Shown here in pieces: positions 43,335-54,028 of a DNA stretch of 64,000 bases. The notes beneath the pieces were generated by a model. That model had not been told where the DNA came from. It worked only from the letters and a program-made list of their open reading frames with translations, and did not search any database. The translations under genes were made by a program, and so were the position numbers. The first letter of the stretch is position 1; every line of letters starts with the position of its first letter. The DNA is from Amphiduros pacificus (taxonomy: Eukaryota > Annelida > Polychaeta > Phyllodocida > Hesionidae): positions 22,023,704 through 22,087,703 of the forward strand of contig OX439005.1 in NCBI GenBank assembly GCA_949316495.1, in the 5' to 3' direction.

Positions 43335-43482
43335 CTAAAAACCACAAACGTCAATTGATGTCAAGGCATATGTTGTTGGCTTATATTCTTTTGCATCTCC
43401 ATTGACATGCTGGTGGACAACAGTGAATACCTTTTGAAAACCAAATTTCTCAATCATTTTGTGAGCATCTTCGTTTTTTAAC
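43335..43482 (-). CDS. GNAT-family acetyltransferase, last exon
   Basis: Encodes the last 48 residues (start LKNEDAHKMIEKFGFQKVFT, end TTYALTSIDVCGF) and a TAG stop at 43335-43337. The acceptor is TTTCCAG before base 43482, and one base completes the split Trp codon of the previous exon. KMIEKFGFQKVF is the typical end of the second GNAT-like lobe. A polyadenylation signal was not found before LINE E' begins. Confidence 0.88.
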
Positions 43483-43641
43483 CTGGAAAGAAACTTATTT
43501 AATCAAATATTTGTTTACTTAAATGAATGTTTATCTAAAATGAACAAATATACACAAACATATTGCCATGGTAATCACAATTTGTTTACCCAGAGTACCT
43601 GATGGTACTTAGTTTGGATATGAAGCCCTTTTTATGCTTAC

Positions 43642-43937
43642 CATATGTCGATGGTAGTTTCTGTCCCCACACCATCAGCACACACTCTTTGTAATAAAGC
43701 TTCTGCAATGTCTGGAGTTTCTGCATATAGAGGCCCAACCAAATTATGACCTTCCTGTATGCAAGGTCGTCTGCATATATAGCCGGTCACATGACCGGAA
43801 GTATCCAAAGCTACAAAAGTGGCTCTGTTTGGTACATTTATCCATTTCTTAAGAAATTTACGCCTCTGTGGCATATTTGAGCTTATAAATACTTTGTTGT
43901 CATATGACACAAGATCGTCAAATTCCACTTCTGATAC
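43642..43937 (-). CDS. GNAT-family acetyltransferase, middle exon
   Basis: 296 bp in frame with both neighbours: acceptor TTGTAG before 43937 (phase 0), donor GTAAGC after 43642 (phase 2). Encodes VSEVEFDDLVSYDNKVF and, further on, ATFVALDTSGHVTGYICRRP and GPLYAETPDIAEALLQ. The pattern matches the second acetyltransferase-like lobe found in YitH/HolE-type proteins (formerly DUF1248), in which xTGYxxxR and GPLxAD elements recur. That lobe probably assists dimerisation or substrate binding. Confidence 0.9.
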
Positions 43938-44194
43938 CTACAATAATAAAGTAAATCGATATAGAAGATAACTTCAGTGAAAAGGTAAATCAATGCAGAT
44001 TCATGTAATAGTACAAGCACTAGAAGTCCCATGTACTGGTCTGAACACCAGCAGTATACAGTATTGACTTCAAATATCTTCAGAGAATGTAGAAGTGACA
44101 TATGAACACTTTGGACATCCGAGAAGAGAATTCACAAAACAAGAGAACACCTGGAGAGAAAATGATGAAATTACTTTCAAAGATTCTAACTTAC

Positions 44195-44691
44195 AGGGAT
44201 AATGCTTCCATCGCTGTATCCAGCCACACCATCAACTTGGTCTTTGCTAGGGCCTTGATATCGGCCAGTTAGCCAGCCTGCATTAACATAGCCATACTTT
44301 TTTTGGTTGTTCTCTGCTACCTTTCCTTCCACAGCATCCACACACAGAATATTCTTCCCCACATACTCAAAGGCCACCTGGTCTCTGAGCCTTGTTCCAT
44401 AACCTTTGCCCCTGTGCCCCTCAGCCACAAAGTACATGGACCCGTAGAACACATTCTCACTCCATGGAATTCTTATAGCTGAAGCCACGATCTCACTGTT
44501 AATCTCACCCATGTAAAAACCTCCCCCTGGTGGGAAGGACGCAATAGTGCATTCAAGGTCGTAGGTACTAGTGATTCCCATTGTGGTGTACCACTTCTGC
44601 GCTATCTTCATGCCCTGTCGGTTCATTGCCCTCACCACATACCCATCATCATAGCGGCGGTACACCTCAATACTCTCATTTTCATTTTTTT
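44195..44691 (-). CDS. GNAT-family acetyltransferase, exon with the catalytic N-terminal domain
   Basis: Host gene. 497 bp, acceptor TTGTTTCAG before 44691 (phase 1), donor GTAAGT after 44195 (phase 0). Encodes DGYVVRAMNRQGMKIAQKWY, the strand GGGFYMGEINSEIVASAIRI and the acetyl-CoA pyrophosphate loop EGHRGKGYGTRLRD (R/QxxGxG), the hallmark of GNAT enzymes. The three exons join without a break into about 312 codons, the expected size for two-lobed GNAT proteins of this type in metazoans; only a short N-terminal exon with the start codon is missing and I could not locate it upstream. Substrate unknown. Codon usage is less A+T-biased than the surrounding transposons. Confidence 0.9.
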
Positions 44692-45478
44692 CTGAAACAA
44701 GATATGATCGCCAGTACTAATCTGTTGAGCATCAGTATATTAGCAACATGAATATGAAGTCATCACAAGCTGACTTCATGTTCTTGCTCTGTTTACACCG
44801 CGTCCCCCATTGCACTTTGTTTTCTTCCTCATTCAGTTATGCTTGGACATAAGGACTCAATACTATTACATAAAATAACATAAAAATATTTGTGAACAGA
44901 GCATGACAACACACTGATTGGGTCTTAAATAAATAATATTTATTATAATAATAATTACAAAAGTCTTTAATGAGACTTTGACATTTGAACTAAATCGAAA
45001 CAATGTTCATTGAAACCAGTATATGAGAGGCAGATAACTCTCATATCAACGATTTTACATAATCATATGATACCAGGGTTAGGGAGGCAGATAACTCTAG
45101 CTCCAATGACCCTGGATTGTTTTGATATGTGCTAGAATGGACAGTAGTTACCTTTATCTCTTTTATGACGTTTACAGAGGAATGTCTAGCCCTAAATTAA
45201 CAATAAAAATAAATCTAAGATGCGTAATTATAATATTTATCTAAGTAGTGATACAGCTAGTTAATAACAGTGATTGCAAATTATCGGTAGGAGAATGTTT
45301 AAAATGAGACATGTGTAGAGGCGGATAACTCCAGCTACTGAGTCGTTTCTGACTATGATGAAATTAAATGTAATCTGGCATGGATGTTCTGAAAGCACCA
45401 AGAGCGCAAATGAACGACAGGGATATAAAGCAGCATCCAAGAAGAAGAGAAGAAGATGAGACATAGCAAGAAAGAACA
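44692..45478. other. GNAT gene upstream region; three copies of a GAGGCAGATAACTC motif
   Basis: GAGGCAGATAACTCT at 45027-45041 and 45084-45098, and GAGGCGGATAACTCC at 45318-45332. The spacing is irregular. The missing first exon and promoter of the GNAT gene should lie in or beyond this stretch. No coding frame identified. Confidence 0.5.
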
Positions 45479-45578
45479 GGATCAGACTGGTAGGTAGACG
45501 CATGTACAAAGAAAAAACAAAGTTGAGACTGGCCAGTATCACAGATACTTCATTAATTGCACAGAGCACAACATTGGC

Positions 45579-46102
45579 GGCTTGTTGCATTCGGCGCGTA
45601 ATGCGCGTTGTGTCAGTTAGAGAAATGTCTGACACCTCGTATCTTTGGAGGGCTTTGGAGGTTAAAAAGTCTGAATAGGAATGTTTGCATGTACATACTA
45701 CATAACATCAAACTTGGATTTAAATCTTAAAACCCAACCATTTAAAAGTTTTAAAAATGACACTTCACTGAATTTGGCGGGAATCAGCTTCGGTATATTG
45801 GCATGTCCAGAAATGGATATTGAAGGGGGTGCTCAATTTACAAATTTCACAATTTATATCATTTGGCATTTCTTCTTCTTATAGGACTTTGTATGATATT
45901 TGTGAACACGAATATGCCAAAAAAATAATAAATACTTGTACAGAAAAGAGACTGTAGTGTACCCCATTTTAACAAATGTAAAACCCTGGACCTGCCACTG
46001 ATGCCTTTCACACACTGTCCTTGTGTGACGTCACATGGATACAAGTCACTCTGTGTTGAACGCGCCATTTATCAAACGCGCAACGTGCCGAATGCAAAAG
46101 CC
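45579..46102. mobile_element. Non-autonomous DNA transposon (524 bp) with ~30-bp TIRs, 9-bp TSD
   Basis: Ends GGCTTGTTGCATTCGGCGCG and, inverted, GGCTTTTGCATTCGGCACGT, continuing with GCGCGTT on both sides. TSD AACATTGGC at 45570-45578 and 46103-46111; the empty site is at 46981-46989. A TSD of 9 bp and GG-starting TIRs fit Mutator-like or Merlin elements. No transposase is encoded. Confidence 0.88.
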
Positions 46103-46153
46103 AACATTGGCCTATGTGGAAAGGAGAAGTGTGAACAGGCTAGCTGTTAAATG

Positions 46154-46779
46154 TAGGATCTCACACCGGTACGCGATATTATCAAGATACCGGTATACAG
46201 ACATCGATACGATAACCGGTATTGTCATACTGGAGCTTCAATATATTATTTGTATCAAATTAGACCCTCATATCATCATAAAAACACAGGTTTTTGCCTC
46301 GATATTTTATGCATCGATACGTTTTTGGAATCTTTAAAATACGAAGACTGGGGGATCCATCATTGTGCAATATGTTAATATTTCAATGGGAATGAACACG
46401 TTGTGGCAGCTCTCCAATCGTTTTTGCGCTAAAAATAAGAGCTTCTCCCCGTCACTTCTGGTTTTCGAAATGACGAACTCGTGTTGCGTATGCACATTTA
46501 AGCATTCTTAAATTCACATTTTCTCGATTTGAGCAAGATATACACTTATTAATTGGAGGCGGACTACTGTTGACACGTCGTAGATCATTTCTGTGTGTAT
46601 TTTAACCCAAAGATATGAAATTTATCGCCGTTGGGAGAGCTTGTACCCAGACAGTTTTCATGCCGATAAAATCTTTTTTTTTCCTTTTATTTTCCAGTAA
46701 TATCGATATGTATCGAATATTGATAAATCATTGATAGGTATCGTATCGTATCGATGAAATCCAACGATGTGATGCCCTA
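46154..46779. mobile_element. Non-autonomous hAT-like DNA transposon (626 bp)
   Basis: Left end TAGGATCTCACACC, right end inverted TAGGGCATCACATCG, followed on both sides by ATCGATACGATA-type sequence. Flanks GTTAAATG (46146-46153) and GGTCAATG (46780-46787) each differ by one base from the empty site GTTCAATG (47023-47030), consistent with an 8-bp duplication that later diverged. TAGGG..TCACA ends and 8-bp TSD are typical of hAT. Confidence 0.8.
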
Positions 46780-48108
46780 GGTCAATGATGTATAACCAAT
46801 GAAGGCAGTGCAACTGGGAAGAATTTCGCCTCCGAGGAATGGACTGAAAGTCTCATAGGACTTGTAGGTTATGACTGAGGATCAGACTGGTAGGTCGACC
46901 TGGGTTTGATGCATGTGCAAAGACAACACAAAGTTGAGACTGGCCAGTATCACAGAAACTTCATTAATGGCACAGAGCACAACATTGGCTTATGTGGAAA
47001 GGAAAGGGTGAACAGGTTTGCTGTTCAATGATGAATAACCAATGAAGGCAGTGTAACTGGGAGGAATTTCGTCTCCGAGGAATGTACTGAAGTCTCATAG
47101 GACTTGTAAATTATGACTGACTGGAAGGAATAACACCTTCCAGGAATGGAATGAAGATTTACCAAACTGGTGAATAATAGATGTGTAAAAGCTAGGGCAT
47201 GTCTCCCTAGAGGAAAGAAATGCTAAGGTATCAGTGCTCACTTTGAGGGATCTGACACGACAGTAAGGAAGTGTGTAAATAAACATTTTGCAGTAGGACA
47301 TGTTCGATGAGACCTCCAATACGTTTTTGAGGACATTGTTGTAAGATGATGCATCATGTGTGAATTGGTCAGGGTCGCTGACCAGAATCCCCTCATCAGG
47401 GCATCTTAATGCCAACCGTACCAATGAGAATAGTATAACACGCAAAAAAGCTAAGAAGGAATTAATCATTGCAGTAGCAAATGGGCAGAGCATCAGAAAC
47501 AAAACAGAATATGTAAATCAATACCTAAATGAAAATGAAATTGACATCTTTGTAACTGAAACTTGGATAAACAAAATGAATGAAAAAAATATATATATTA
47601 GCAGAATTGAAAGTAAATAATTATGATATTAAACATGTCCCTCGTACACTAAGATCTGGAGGTGGTTTAACTGCTGTATATAGGGAAGAATTGGATATTA
47701 CAAAAGTTGATCATAATCATAATCTTACTACTTTCGAACTAATGGAAATTAAAATCACAACTAATACTAAGACTTGTACTGTGATCATAATTTACAGACC
47801 CGAGCCTTCAAACAAAAATAAATATACTTGAAGAATGATATATTGAAGAATTTTTCAGAAATTCTATTTTATTATAGTATATACAGTCTTGATGTTATCT
47901 TTATTGGGATAATAATTTCCATTTACATAAACCAGACAGGCCAAATGTGAGTAAATTTAATGATATCCTTGATTTATATAATTAATCATATTAAGGAACC
48001 AACACATGTTATGGGAAATACGCTAGATTGATTTATATCAAATATACACAGCAATATTTTAAAATGTCATTTAGTGGATGAAAAATTAGATATCGGTACA
48101 CTTAGATA

Positions 48109-48296
48109 TGCAGAACTCATGATACAATTTCCCACATGAGCTGAGGTATGTGCCTTAAGGGTTAAACCGTTGTCCTTGTAAATCTGTGACCGGGCGGGTT
48201 GTCATGTCAAGGACCTGCGACATGATAATTCAGTGAGACAGCACTACAAGTAGGTCTGCTACAAGTAGGTCTCATCACGAAATAACTGAAATAAGT
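48109..48296 (+). mobile_element. SINE, 5'-truncated copy inside LINE E
   Basis: Starts in the central domain (GAACTCATGATACAATTTCC) and lacks the tRNA-like head. An internal CTACAAGTAGGTCTG is duplicated. The CAAA tail is short. Diverged. Confidence 0.85.
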
Positions 48297-48736
48297 CAAA
48301 AACAAGAAAAAGATATCATATAGGAACTTTAAGAAAATCATTTCATGAATGATATTGAAAAATTAAAAATTAGGCTCTAAAATTATGGAAAAATAGGAAC
48401 TAAAATTATTCCTGGAAAAATCAGGGTGGGACTCTCAGAGATTACTAGATCCTGCAAAGTAAAGGATCTCGGATTAATCCTAGATCAGGAATTATCTAGG
48501 AAACAACAAATTAAGAAGATATGTAAAAATGGCTGAAATAAGAAGCAGTTTGGATGAGAAGACAACAAATACACTAGCACTTGCATCTATAACTTCTAAA
48601 CTGGGTTATGGCAATTCACTTCTGGCTGGTATGCCTAAGTGTGAACTGGCAAAACTGCAGAAATTACAGAATGCTGCAACAAGAGTAGTTTTATAAAAGC
48701 TGTGCGGCAAAGTACAGGCCAGTTTCCCTGACATCT

Positions 48737-50312
48737 GTGCCATGTAAGATTTTGGAAGACATAATTGTCAGACATATGATGAACCATTGCGAACTTTACA
48801 ATATTCTGGTAAATTTTCAGCATGGCTTCCGAACAGGTCACTCATGCGAAACACAGTTAATTACAACCTTACAGGATATATTTAAGGCTAGAAATGAGGG
48901 AAAAAATGTTGATATGCTCATCCTTGATTTTAGTAAAGCCTTTGATACAGTCTGTTTGTTTGTTTGTTTGTTTGGGGTTTTACATCACTTTCAACATTAT
49001 TTCAGTCATTTCGTGATGAGACCTACTTGTAGCAGATATAGTGCTGCCTCACTGAATTGTCATGTCGCAGGTCCTTGAAATGACAACCCGCCCGGTCACA
49101 GATTTACAAGGACAACGGGTTAACCCTTTAGGCACGGGCCTCAGCTCATATGGGAAATTGTATCATGAGTTCAATCCCGGCACGGCCAGGGTTCGAACCC
49201 ACGACCTTTGGATCACCACAGAGGAACTGGTGCTAATAAGCTGGCGCTCTAACCAACTGCGCCACGGCCCGTGGCCTTGATACAGTCTGTCATGAAAGAC
49301 TAAATAATAAACTTGAGTATTATTGAATCTCAGGACAGGTTGGATCATGGATTAAAAACTGGTAGTTATTGATGGCGAAGAATCTGACCCTGTACATGTG
49401 AAATCTGGAGTTCCTCAGGGAACAGTACTGGGGCCAATACTTTTTGTACTCTATATTAACGACATCGGAGAGAAACTAAAACACTCAAACATTAGGCTAT
49501 TCGCAGATGACAGCCTCCTATATAAAATAGTTCAAAGTGATGATGATGCAGTAAAACTGCAAGAGGACCTGAACACACTGGAGGAATGGTCAAACGAGTG
49601 GCAAATGGACTTTAATACTCAGAAATGCTACACCTTGAGCAGCAAGAAAAGAAGCCAAGCTCTTGATACAAGAAAATATACATTAAATGGCCACGTCCTG
49701 CAACATGTTGATCATCACCCCTATCTTGGAGTAGAGCTACAAACGAATATGAAATGGGATGAAGATATTAATAACATTGTCTGCAAAGCAAATCAAGTAC
49801 TGGGTTTTGTAAGAAGGAACTTCAACATGTGCCCAGGCAATATCAAGGAGGCTGCTTACAATACACTGGTGCGCCCTCACTTAGAATATGCATCAAGTGT
49901 GTGGGACCCTTACCTTAAGAAAGATATTGATCGAATAGAATCAGTACAAAGACGAGCTGCTAGATTTGTGTCTAGCAATTGGAAGAGAGAGGCAGGCACT
50001 GTTACAAAAATTCTTGAAGACCTAAAATGGGATTCACTAGCAGGAAGAAGGAGGATCCAAAGGCTTGTTCTGTTTTATAAGGCTATAAATGGTGAAATAG
50101 CTTTGAAACTACCTGAACATGTCAAAATGAAATCAGCTCGTACAAGGAATAACCATGGAAATTGCTATATAGAAATGGCGACTAACTGTGACCATTATAA
50201 ATACAGCTATTTCCCAAGGACTGTGACTGACTGGAATAATCTTCCCTCTGGTTTAACTACATTGGAATCTGGTAACTCGGCATCTTTCAGGAACTCCCTT
50301 GCCAGAATGTAA
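48737..50312 (+). pseudogene. LINE D reverse transcriptase (SINE-interrupted)
   Basis: NFQHGFRTGHSCETQLITTL and MLILDFSKAFDTV before the SINE, CHERLNNKLEYYWI after it, then an open frame from 49398 to 50312: GVPQGTVLGPILFVLYINDI, IRLFADDSLLYK (catalytic FADD), PYLGVELQTNMKWDEDI, RPHLEYASSVWDPYLKKDI, RRAARFVSSNWKRE and TDWNNLPSGL. The last 304 codons are intact. Both RT aspartate motifs remain; the SINE and a stop near 49325 separate them. Confidence 0.88.
48956..49276 (-). mobile_element. tRNA-derived SINE (reverse) with 14-bp TSD
   Basis: Full-length family member in reverse orientation inside the RT of LINE D. TSD TTGATACAGTCTGT at 48942-48955 and 49277-49290. The tail reads GTTTGTTTGTTTG on the forward strand. 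Confidence 0.94.
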
Positions 50313-50595
50313 AATCTGGCCTGCAGCTGGTATTGACCAGCTGCACCCCTAGTGCAATTTTGCACTCTCGGTGGGATGCCATTTGGTTTTGCCGAGTAAA
50401 CATATAGATGTAGATGTAGATGTAGGGAAACTAAAAAGAATGATCACATTACCCAAAAAACTAATGGATCTGCACTGGTTGCCTGTTGAGGCTAGAATGG
50501 ATTTCAAGGTAGCCTCGTTAACATGGAAGGTACAGAATGGCCTTGCCCCCACTTATCTGTCAAAATTATCAATACCAAAAGTCTTGTATACATAA

Positions 50596-51550
50596 AACAA
50601 ATGGAATAATGATATCAAGTGTTACTGGTGGGTTTACACCACTATAGGACACAAATAATTTACTGACCATGTTTTGTTGGATAATATAAAGACCAAAATG
50701 CTCGAAATTGATGGTTGTTAGCCCTATAGGAGAGGGCGAACTGACGTTACTTCCGGCTGGAAACACATTGACCACCTTGGATACGTTGAAAACAAATCAG
50801 TGCATACATACACCAGCATATGTATAATGAACATTTTACTATATTGTTTACAATTACGGCAGTCATTTTCAGAGCCAAAACAAGGCAAAATCGTCTTTAA
50901 CATACATAACTATCTTGCTCGTGTTCAGATGCTCTGTCCATCACTATATTCTAATAACATAAAGCTTCTGAATATGTCTGAAATAATTAACAAGACAGGG
51001 ACCATTATGATTACAAACCAATTAAATTATGTACAATGGAATATTATTTATTAATAAGTACTATCATGTAAAAAATAAAGTATTGTTCATGACTCTTTTA
51101 TTACCAAAAAAGCTTGTCATGGTGAAACTTACAGACTGAATTGTGCAGAGAACAGTATCTTGGTTATTCAATACTTGTCATCAAACAGTGACAATGAGAA
51201 GTCCCCATAAATATAGTGCAGGTCCTCATACAGATAGTGTAAGCAATTAAACCTCTTAAAACCTCTTTAATATGAGCATCAGCTAGGAGTTTATTGGACC
51301 AGTGTAAATTTAGACAGGCATATATTTACTTTGTACAATGGGACTCAGCTAAGGTAAAGCTGTATGTCTGCTATAAATTACTCAAGGATCAAATGCTATA
51401 ATTGTGCTCTGAGAGATATAAAGCTTTTTAATGCATCCATTAATAGTTCTTAGTTTTTTACGGTCAGACAAACTGACATACTTAATTAAGTGGCACTATC
51501 AAACAATTCAACACATAACAATATCATGTTTAAAAGTGACAAACCCCAAG
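50596..51550. other. No gene recognised
   Basis: A+T-rich spacer. A short G+C-richer stretch at 50720-50765 (AGGAGAGGGCGAACTGACGT) stands out but carries no motif I can name. Confidence 0.4.
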
Positions 51551-51561
51551 GATATGTGTAG

Positions 51562-51885
51562 GTTTGTTTGTTTGTTTATTTGGGGTTTTACATCACTTTC
51601 AACATTATTTCAGTCATTTCGTGATGAGACCTACTTGTAGCAGATATAGTGCTGCCTCACTGAATTGTCATGTCGCAGGTCCTTGACATGACAATCCACC
51701 CGGTCACAGATTTACAAGGACAACGGGTTAACCCTTTGGCACGGTCCTCAGCTCATATGGGAAATTGTATCATGAGTTCAATCTCGGCACGGCCGGGGTT
51801 CGAACCCACGACCTTTGGATCACCACAGAGGAACTGGTGCTAATAAGCTGGCGCTCTAACCAACTGCGCCACGGGCCGTGGCCCT
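51562..51885 (-). mobile_element. tRNA-derived SINE (reverse) with 11-bp TSD
   Basis: Full-length family member. TSD GATATGTGTAG at 51551-51561 and 51886-51896. Box B (inverted) reads GGGGTTCGAACCC, fully consistent with a pol III promoter. Confidence 0.94.
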
Positions 51886-51896
51886 GATATGTGTAG

Positions 51897-52822
51897 AGGC
51901 CTATGTTACATATGATGAGTTATATATTCACTCTGATCTTGGGACTGGACAAATTAGGTCATACTCTTTTCGAAAGCATCTATATTCTATAGTGCTATAC
52001 ATGTCCTAAATCCATGACACTGTATCTAGCAATATAAAGCATATATTTATATTCTAGTCTGAGTTACATTCGTGAATGTTTTAACCATCACAACCACAAA
52101 ACTATATTCAAACTATACAAAATGATTTAACTGACCTTGTTTGCTCATTTTGGGAACTTTGTGGATTCACTGTTTAATTCTGTGGAGCTAAACGTAGTGT
52201 GAATATTGGGGGGAGGAGCCATACACCTGTGCTTGCTGCTGCTGTGTGCGTCTGCATTTAAGCTGCAGCCCACTGTCCAATATCATTCCATAAGAACAGT
52301 GTCAGTGCTGCTTATCTGACACTACACACAAAGGGAAATTGTGGCTACCATAAAATCAGGTCTGAATTGTCTGTAATTGTCAAGAGCTTGTGATTTTTTA
52401 TTTAAATAACTTTACATGTTTTGTTATATTTTCCATAAAACAGTCAAGTTAAATGTGATATTTTATAGTCCTCAAGGCCAAGTTTGATTGATTTTCTAAT
52501 TGTCCAAATATTTGCTTTTGTCACTGCACCTTAAACATAGTTCGAAATGGTCAGATGACCTAGAGAAAAATATGTACTGTGTTTGTGGTTAACAATAAAA
52601 TTGATACATATATTTAGGGATTTATATGACCACATTTTTTGCTGTAATGTTCAATTAATCTATAACATGTTTCTGATTGGATGGTACTACTTTAATCTAC
52701 TTGACAAGATGACAACCACTAGTAATTTCAGAACATTTGACCACAGTAAAAGTATTAAAATGATGTTTTAAAACATTCTTTTCATGTTTTAGATGTGTTG
52801 AATTTAAATTGCTAATCTGAAA
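51897..52822. other. No gene recognised
   Basis: Includes a small perfect inverted repeat at 52298-52323 (AGTGTCAG, ten-base loop, CTGACACT) within a G+C-richer stretch at 52215-52325. No open frame of note. Confidence 0.4.
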
Positions 52823-53430
52823 TTTGTGAAGGTTGGGGGTGCCATGATTTAATTTATAAAGCATTTCCACGGCACATTTAATGGTGGCTAGATGGCGCCA
52901 CTCAAAATTTTAGGATTTTAATCATGAGATATAAATAAAACATAATATTCCAAATAAAAATTACTGGCGCTGGTCAATTCAAAGGTCACCAAATTTTACA
53001 TTCGGGTGAAGGGTGGTCCCACGATGTTAATTTTAAAGCGTTTCTCCGGCGTATTTAACAGTAGCAAGATGGCGCTACTCAAAACTTTTAGTATTTAAAG
53101 ATTTAAATCAAATAAATCCTATTATTCAAAGTAAAAAATAACTGGCGCAGGTCAATTCAAAAGTCACCAAATTTTGTATGCGGGTTAAAGGGGTCCCATG
53201 ATGTTATTTATGGAGCGCTATCCCGGTGCATATATGGCGCCACTCAAAATTTTTAGTATTTTAGAAATAACATAGAATTAATCCTAATATTCCAAGTCAA
53301 AAGTCACCAAATTTTGTATGCGTGTTGATGGGTGTGCCGTGATATTATTTTAAAATTGTTTCCCTGACAGAATTCAGCATAGCAAGATGGCGACAATCAC
53401 AAATTTTAAGAAATTAATAATTGGATAAAA
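52823..53430. repeat. Satellite-like tandem repeat, ~177-bp period, about 3.5 units
   Basis: Anchor phrase CCATGATTTAATTTATAAAGC at 52842 recurs at 53018, 53196 and 53337 (spacings 176, 178, 141). Each unit carries a ATGGCG(C/A) block: TAGATGGCGCCACTC, AAGATGGCGCTACTC, ATATGGCGCCACTC and AAGATGGCGACAATC, and the phrase GTCACCAAATTTT. Units are diverged by roughly a fifth, so old. Confidence 0.85.
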
Positions 53431-54028
53431 AGAAAAAGGCGAGAATTTCATTTGATATTTGACATTCTTTTTAAAAATATGCCTCCAAGTATACATCCCT
53501 ATTCCCCTGTGGGTGCGGGGATTAAAGAATAGCCCCACTGCCCCCCAGCATGTCGTAAAAGGCGACTAAAGGGGCGTCCTGTTTGCCGTGGGATGCGATC
53601 TGTGTCGGGAGGATATGGAATCCTGACGGGCTGAGCACTGGGCTGGTTTGACAGTAATACCGGTCCAGTTGCAACACGCCAGTCTTGGATCCAGATGTTC
53701 ACCAGACAGGCAGATCAGATTAGGCCTGGATCTGATTTAACCGGCTTGTAGTATATTTCCTTTAATATATTCTGGCTATTTGATTTTTATTAATGATAAT
53801 TTCAATGTTTGAAATTTAGGAATAATTTTAAATTTTTTGAAAAATATTTGCTGAAAGGAGATTACTGCTGATTGGGTCAATCGAGGGATATAAATAAAAT
53901 CTGAAAGGGTGGAGTTTTTATTCTTAGAGTATGTCATGTTGGGTATCCTCACGGCGTCAGGGCTTGGAGTTACCGGCCCAGAAAGGCGTCCCCTTGTTGG
54001 GCTCCGTGGTGGGTAGGGGACCTAACTG

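Larger units (their letters stand above)
45479..47118. repeat. Tandem dimer of a ~240-bp unit; first unit split by two DNA transposons
   Basis: Second unit, uninterrupted: 46879-47118 (GGATCAGACTGGTAGG to TTATGACTGA). First unit: 45479-45578, 46112-46153 and 46780-46878, which align piecewise with the second unit. The two interruptions are the elements at 45579-46102 and 46154-46779. Unit 2 thus provides the empty site for both. Confidence 0.85.
48693..50427 (+). mobile_element. CR1/Jockey-like LINE D, 5' truncated, inserted in LINE E
   Basis: Starts inside the RT (KYRPVSLTSVPCKILEDIIV) and runs through the RT and a short 3' UTR to a (GATGTA)n tail at about 50406-50427. Interrupted by a SINE at 48956-49276. 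Inserted between ATRVV and GKLKR of LINE E; only GTAG is shared at the two sides. Confidence 0.85.
47360..50595 (+). mobile_element. L2-like LINE E, internally deleted and interrupted by LINE D
   Basis: Endonuclease part at 47440-47830 (IAVANGQSIRNKTEYVNQYL, DIFVTETWINKMNEKN, LRSGGGLTAVYREELD, VIIIYRPEPSNKNKYT). A SINE scrap (48109-48296) lies in the middle and most of the RT is deleted. The RT C-terminal region resumes at 48425-48690 (LLAGMPKCELAKLQKLQNA) and, after LINE D, at 50428-50595 (LMDLHWLPVEARMDFKV). Ignoring D, the phrase ATRVV joins GKLKR as in E'. Same lineage as E'. Confidence 0.8.

Noticed and set aside
45261-45635. 124-codon reverse open frame as first exon of the GNAT gene
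   Set aside because: Hydrophobic, lacks homology, overlaps the tandem repeat unit and the MITE border, and offers no convincing donor site in phase 1.
52298-52323. Perfect 8-bp inverted repeat as a microRNA or terminator
   Set aside because: Stem too short for a miRNA precursor and no supporting context; kept only as a note.
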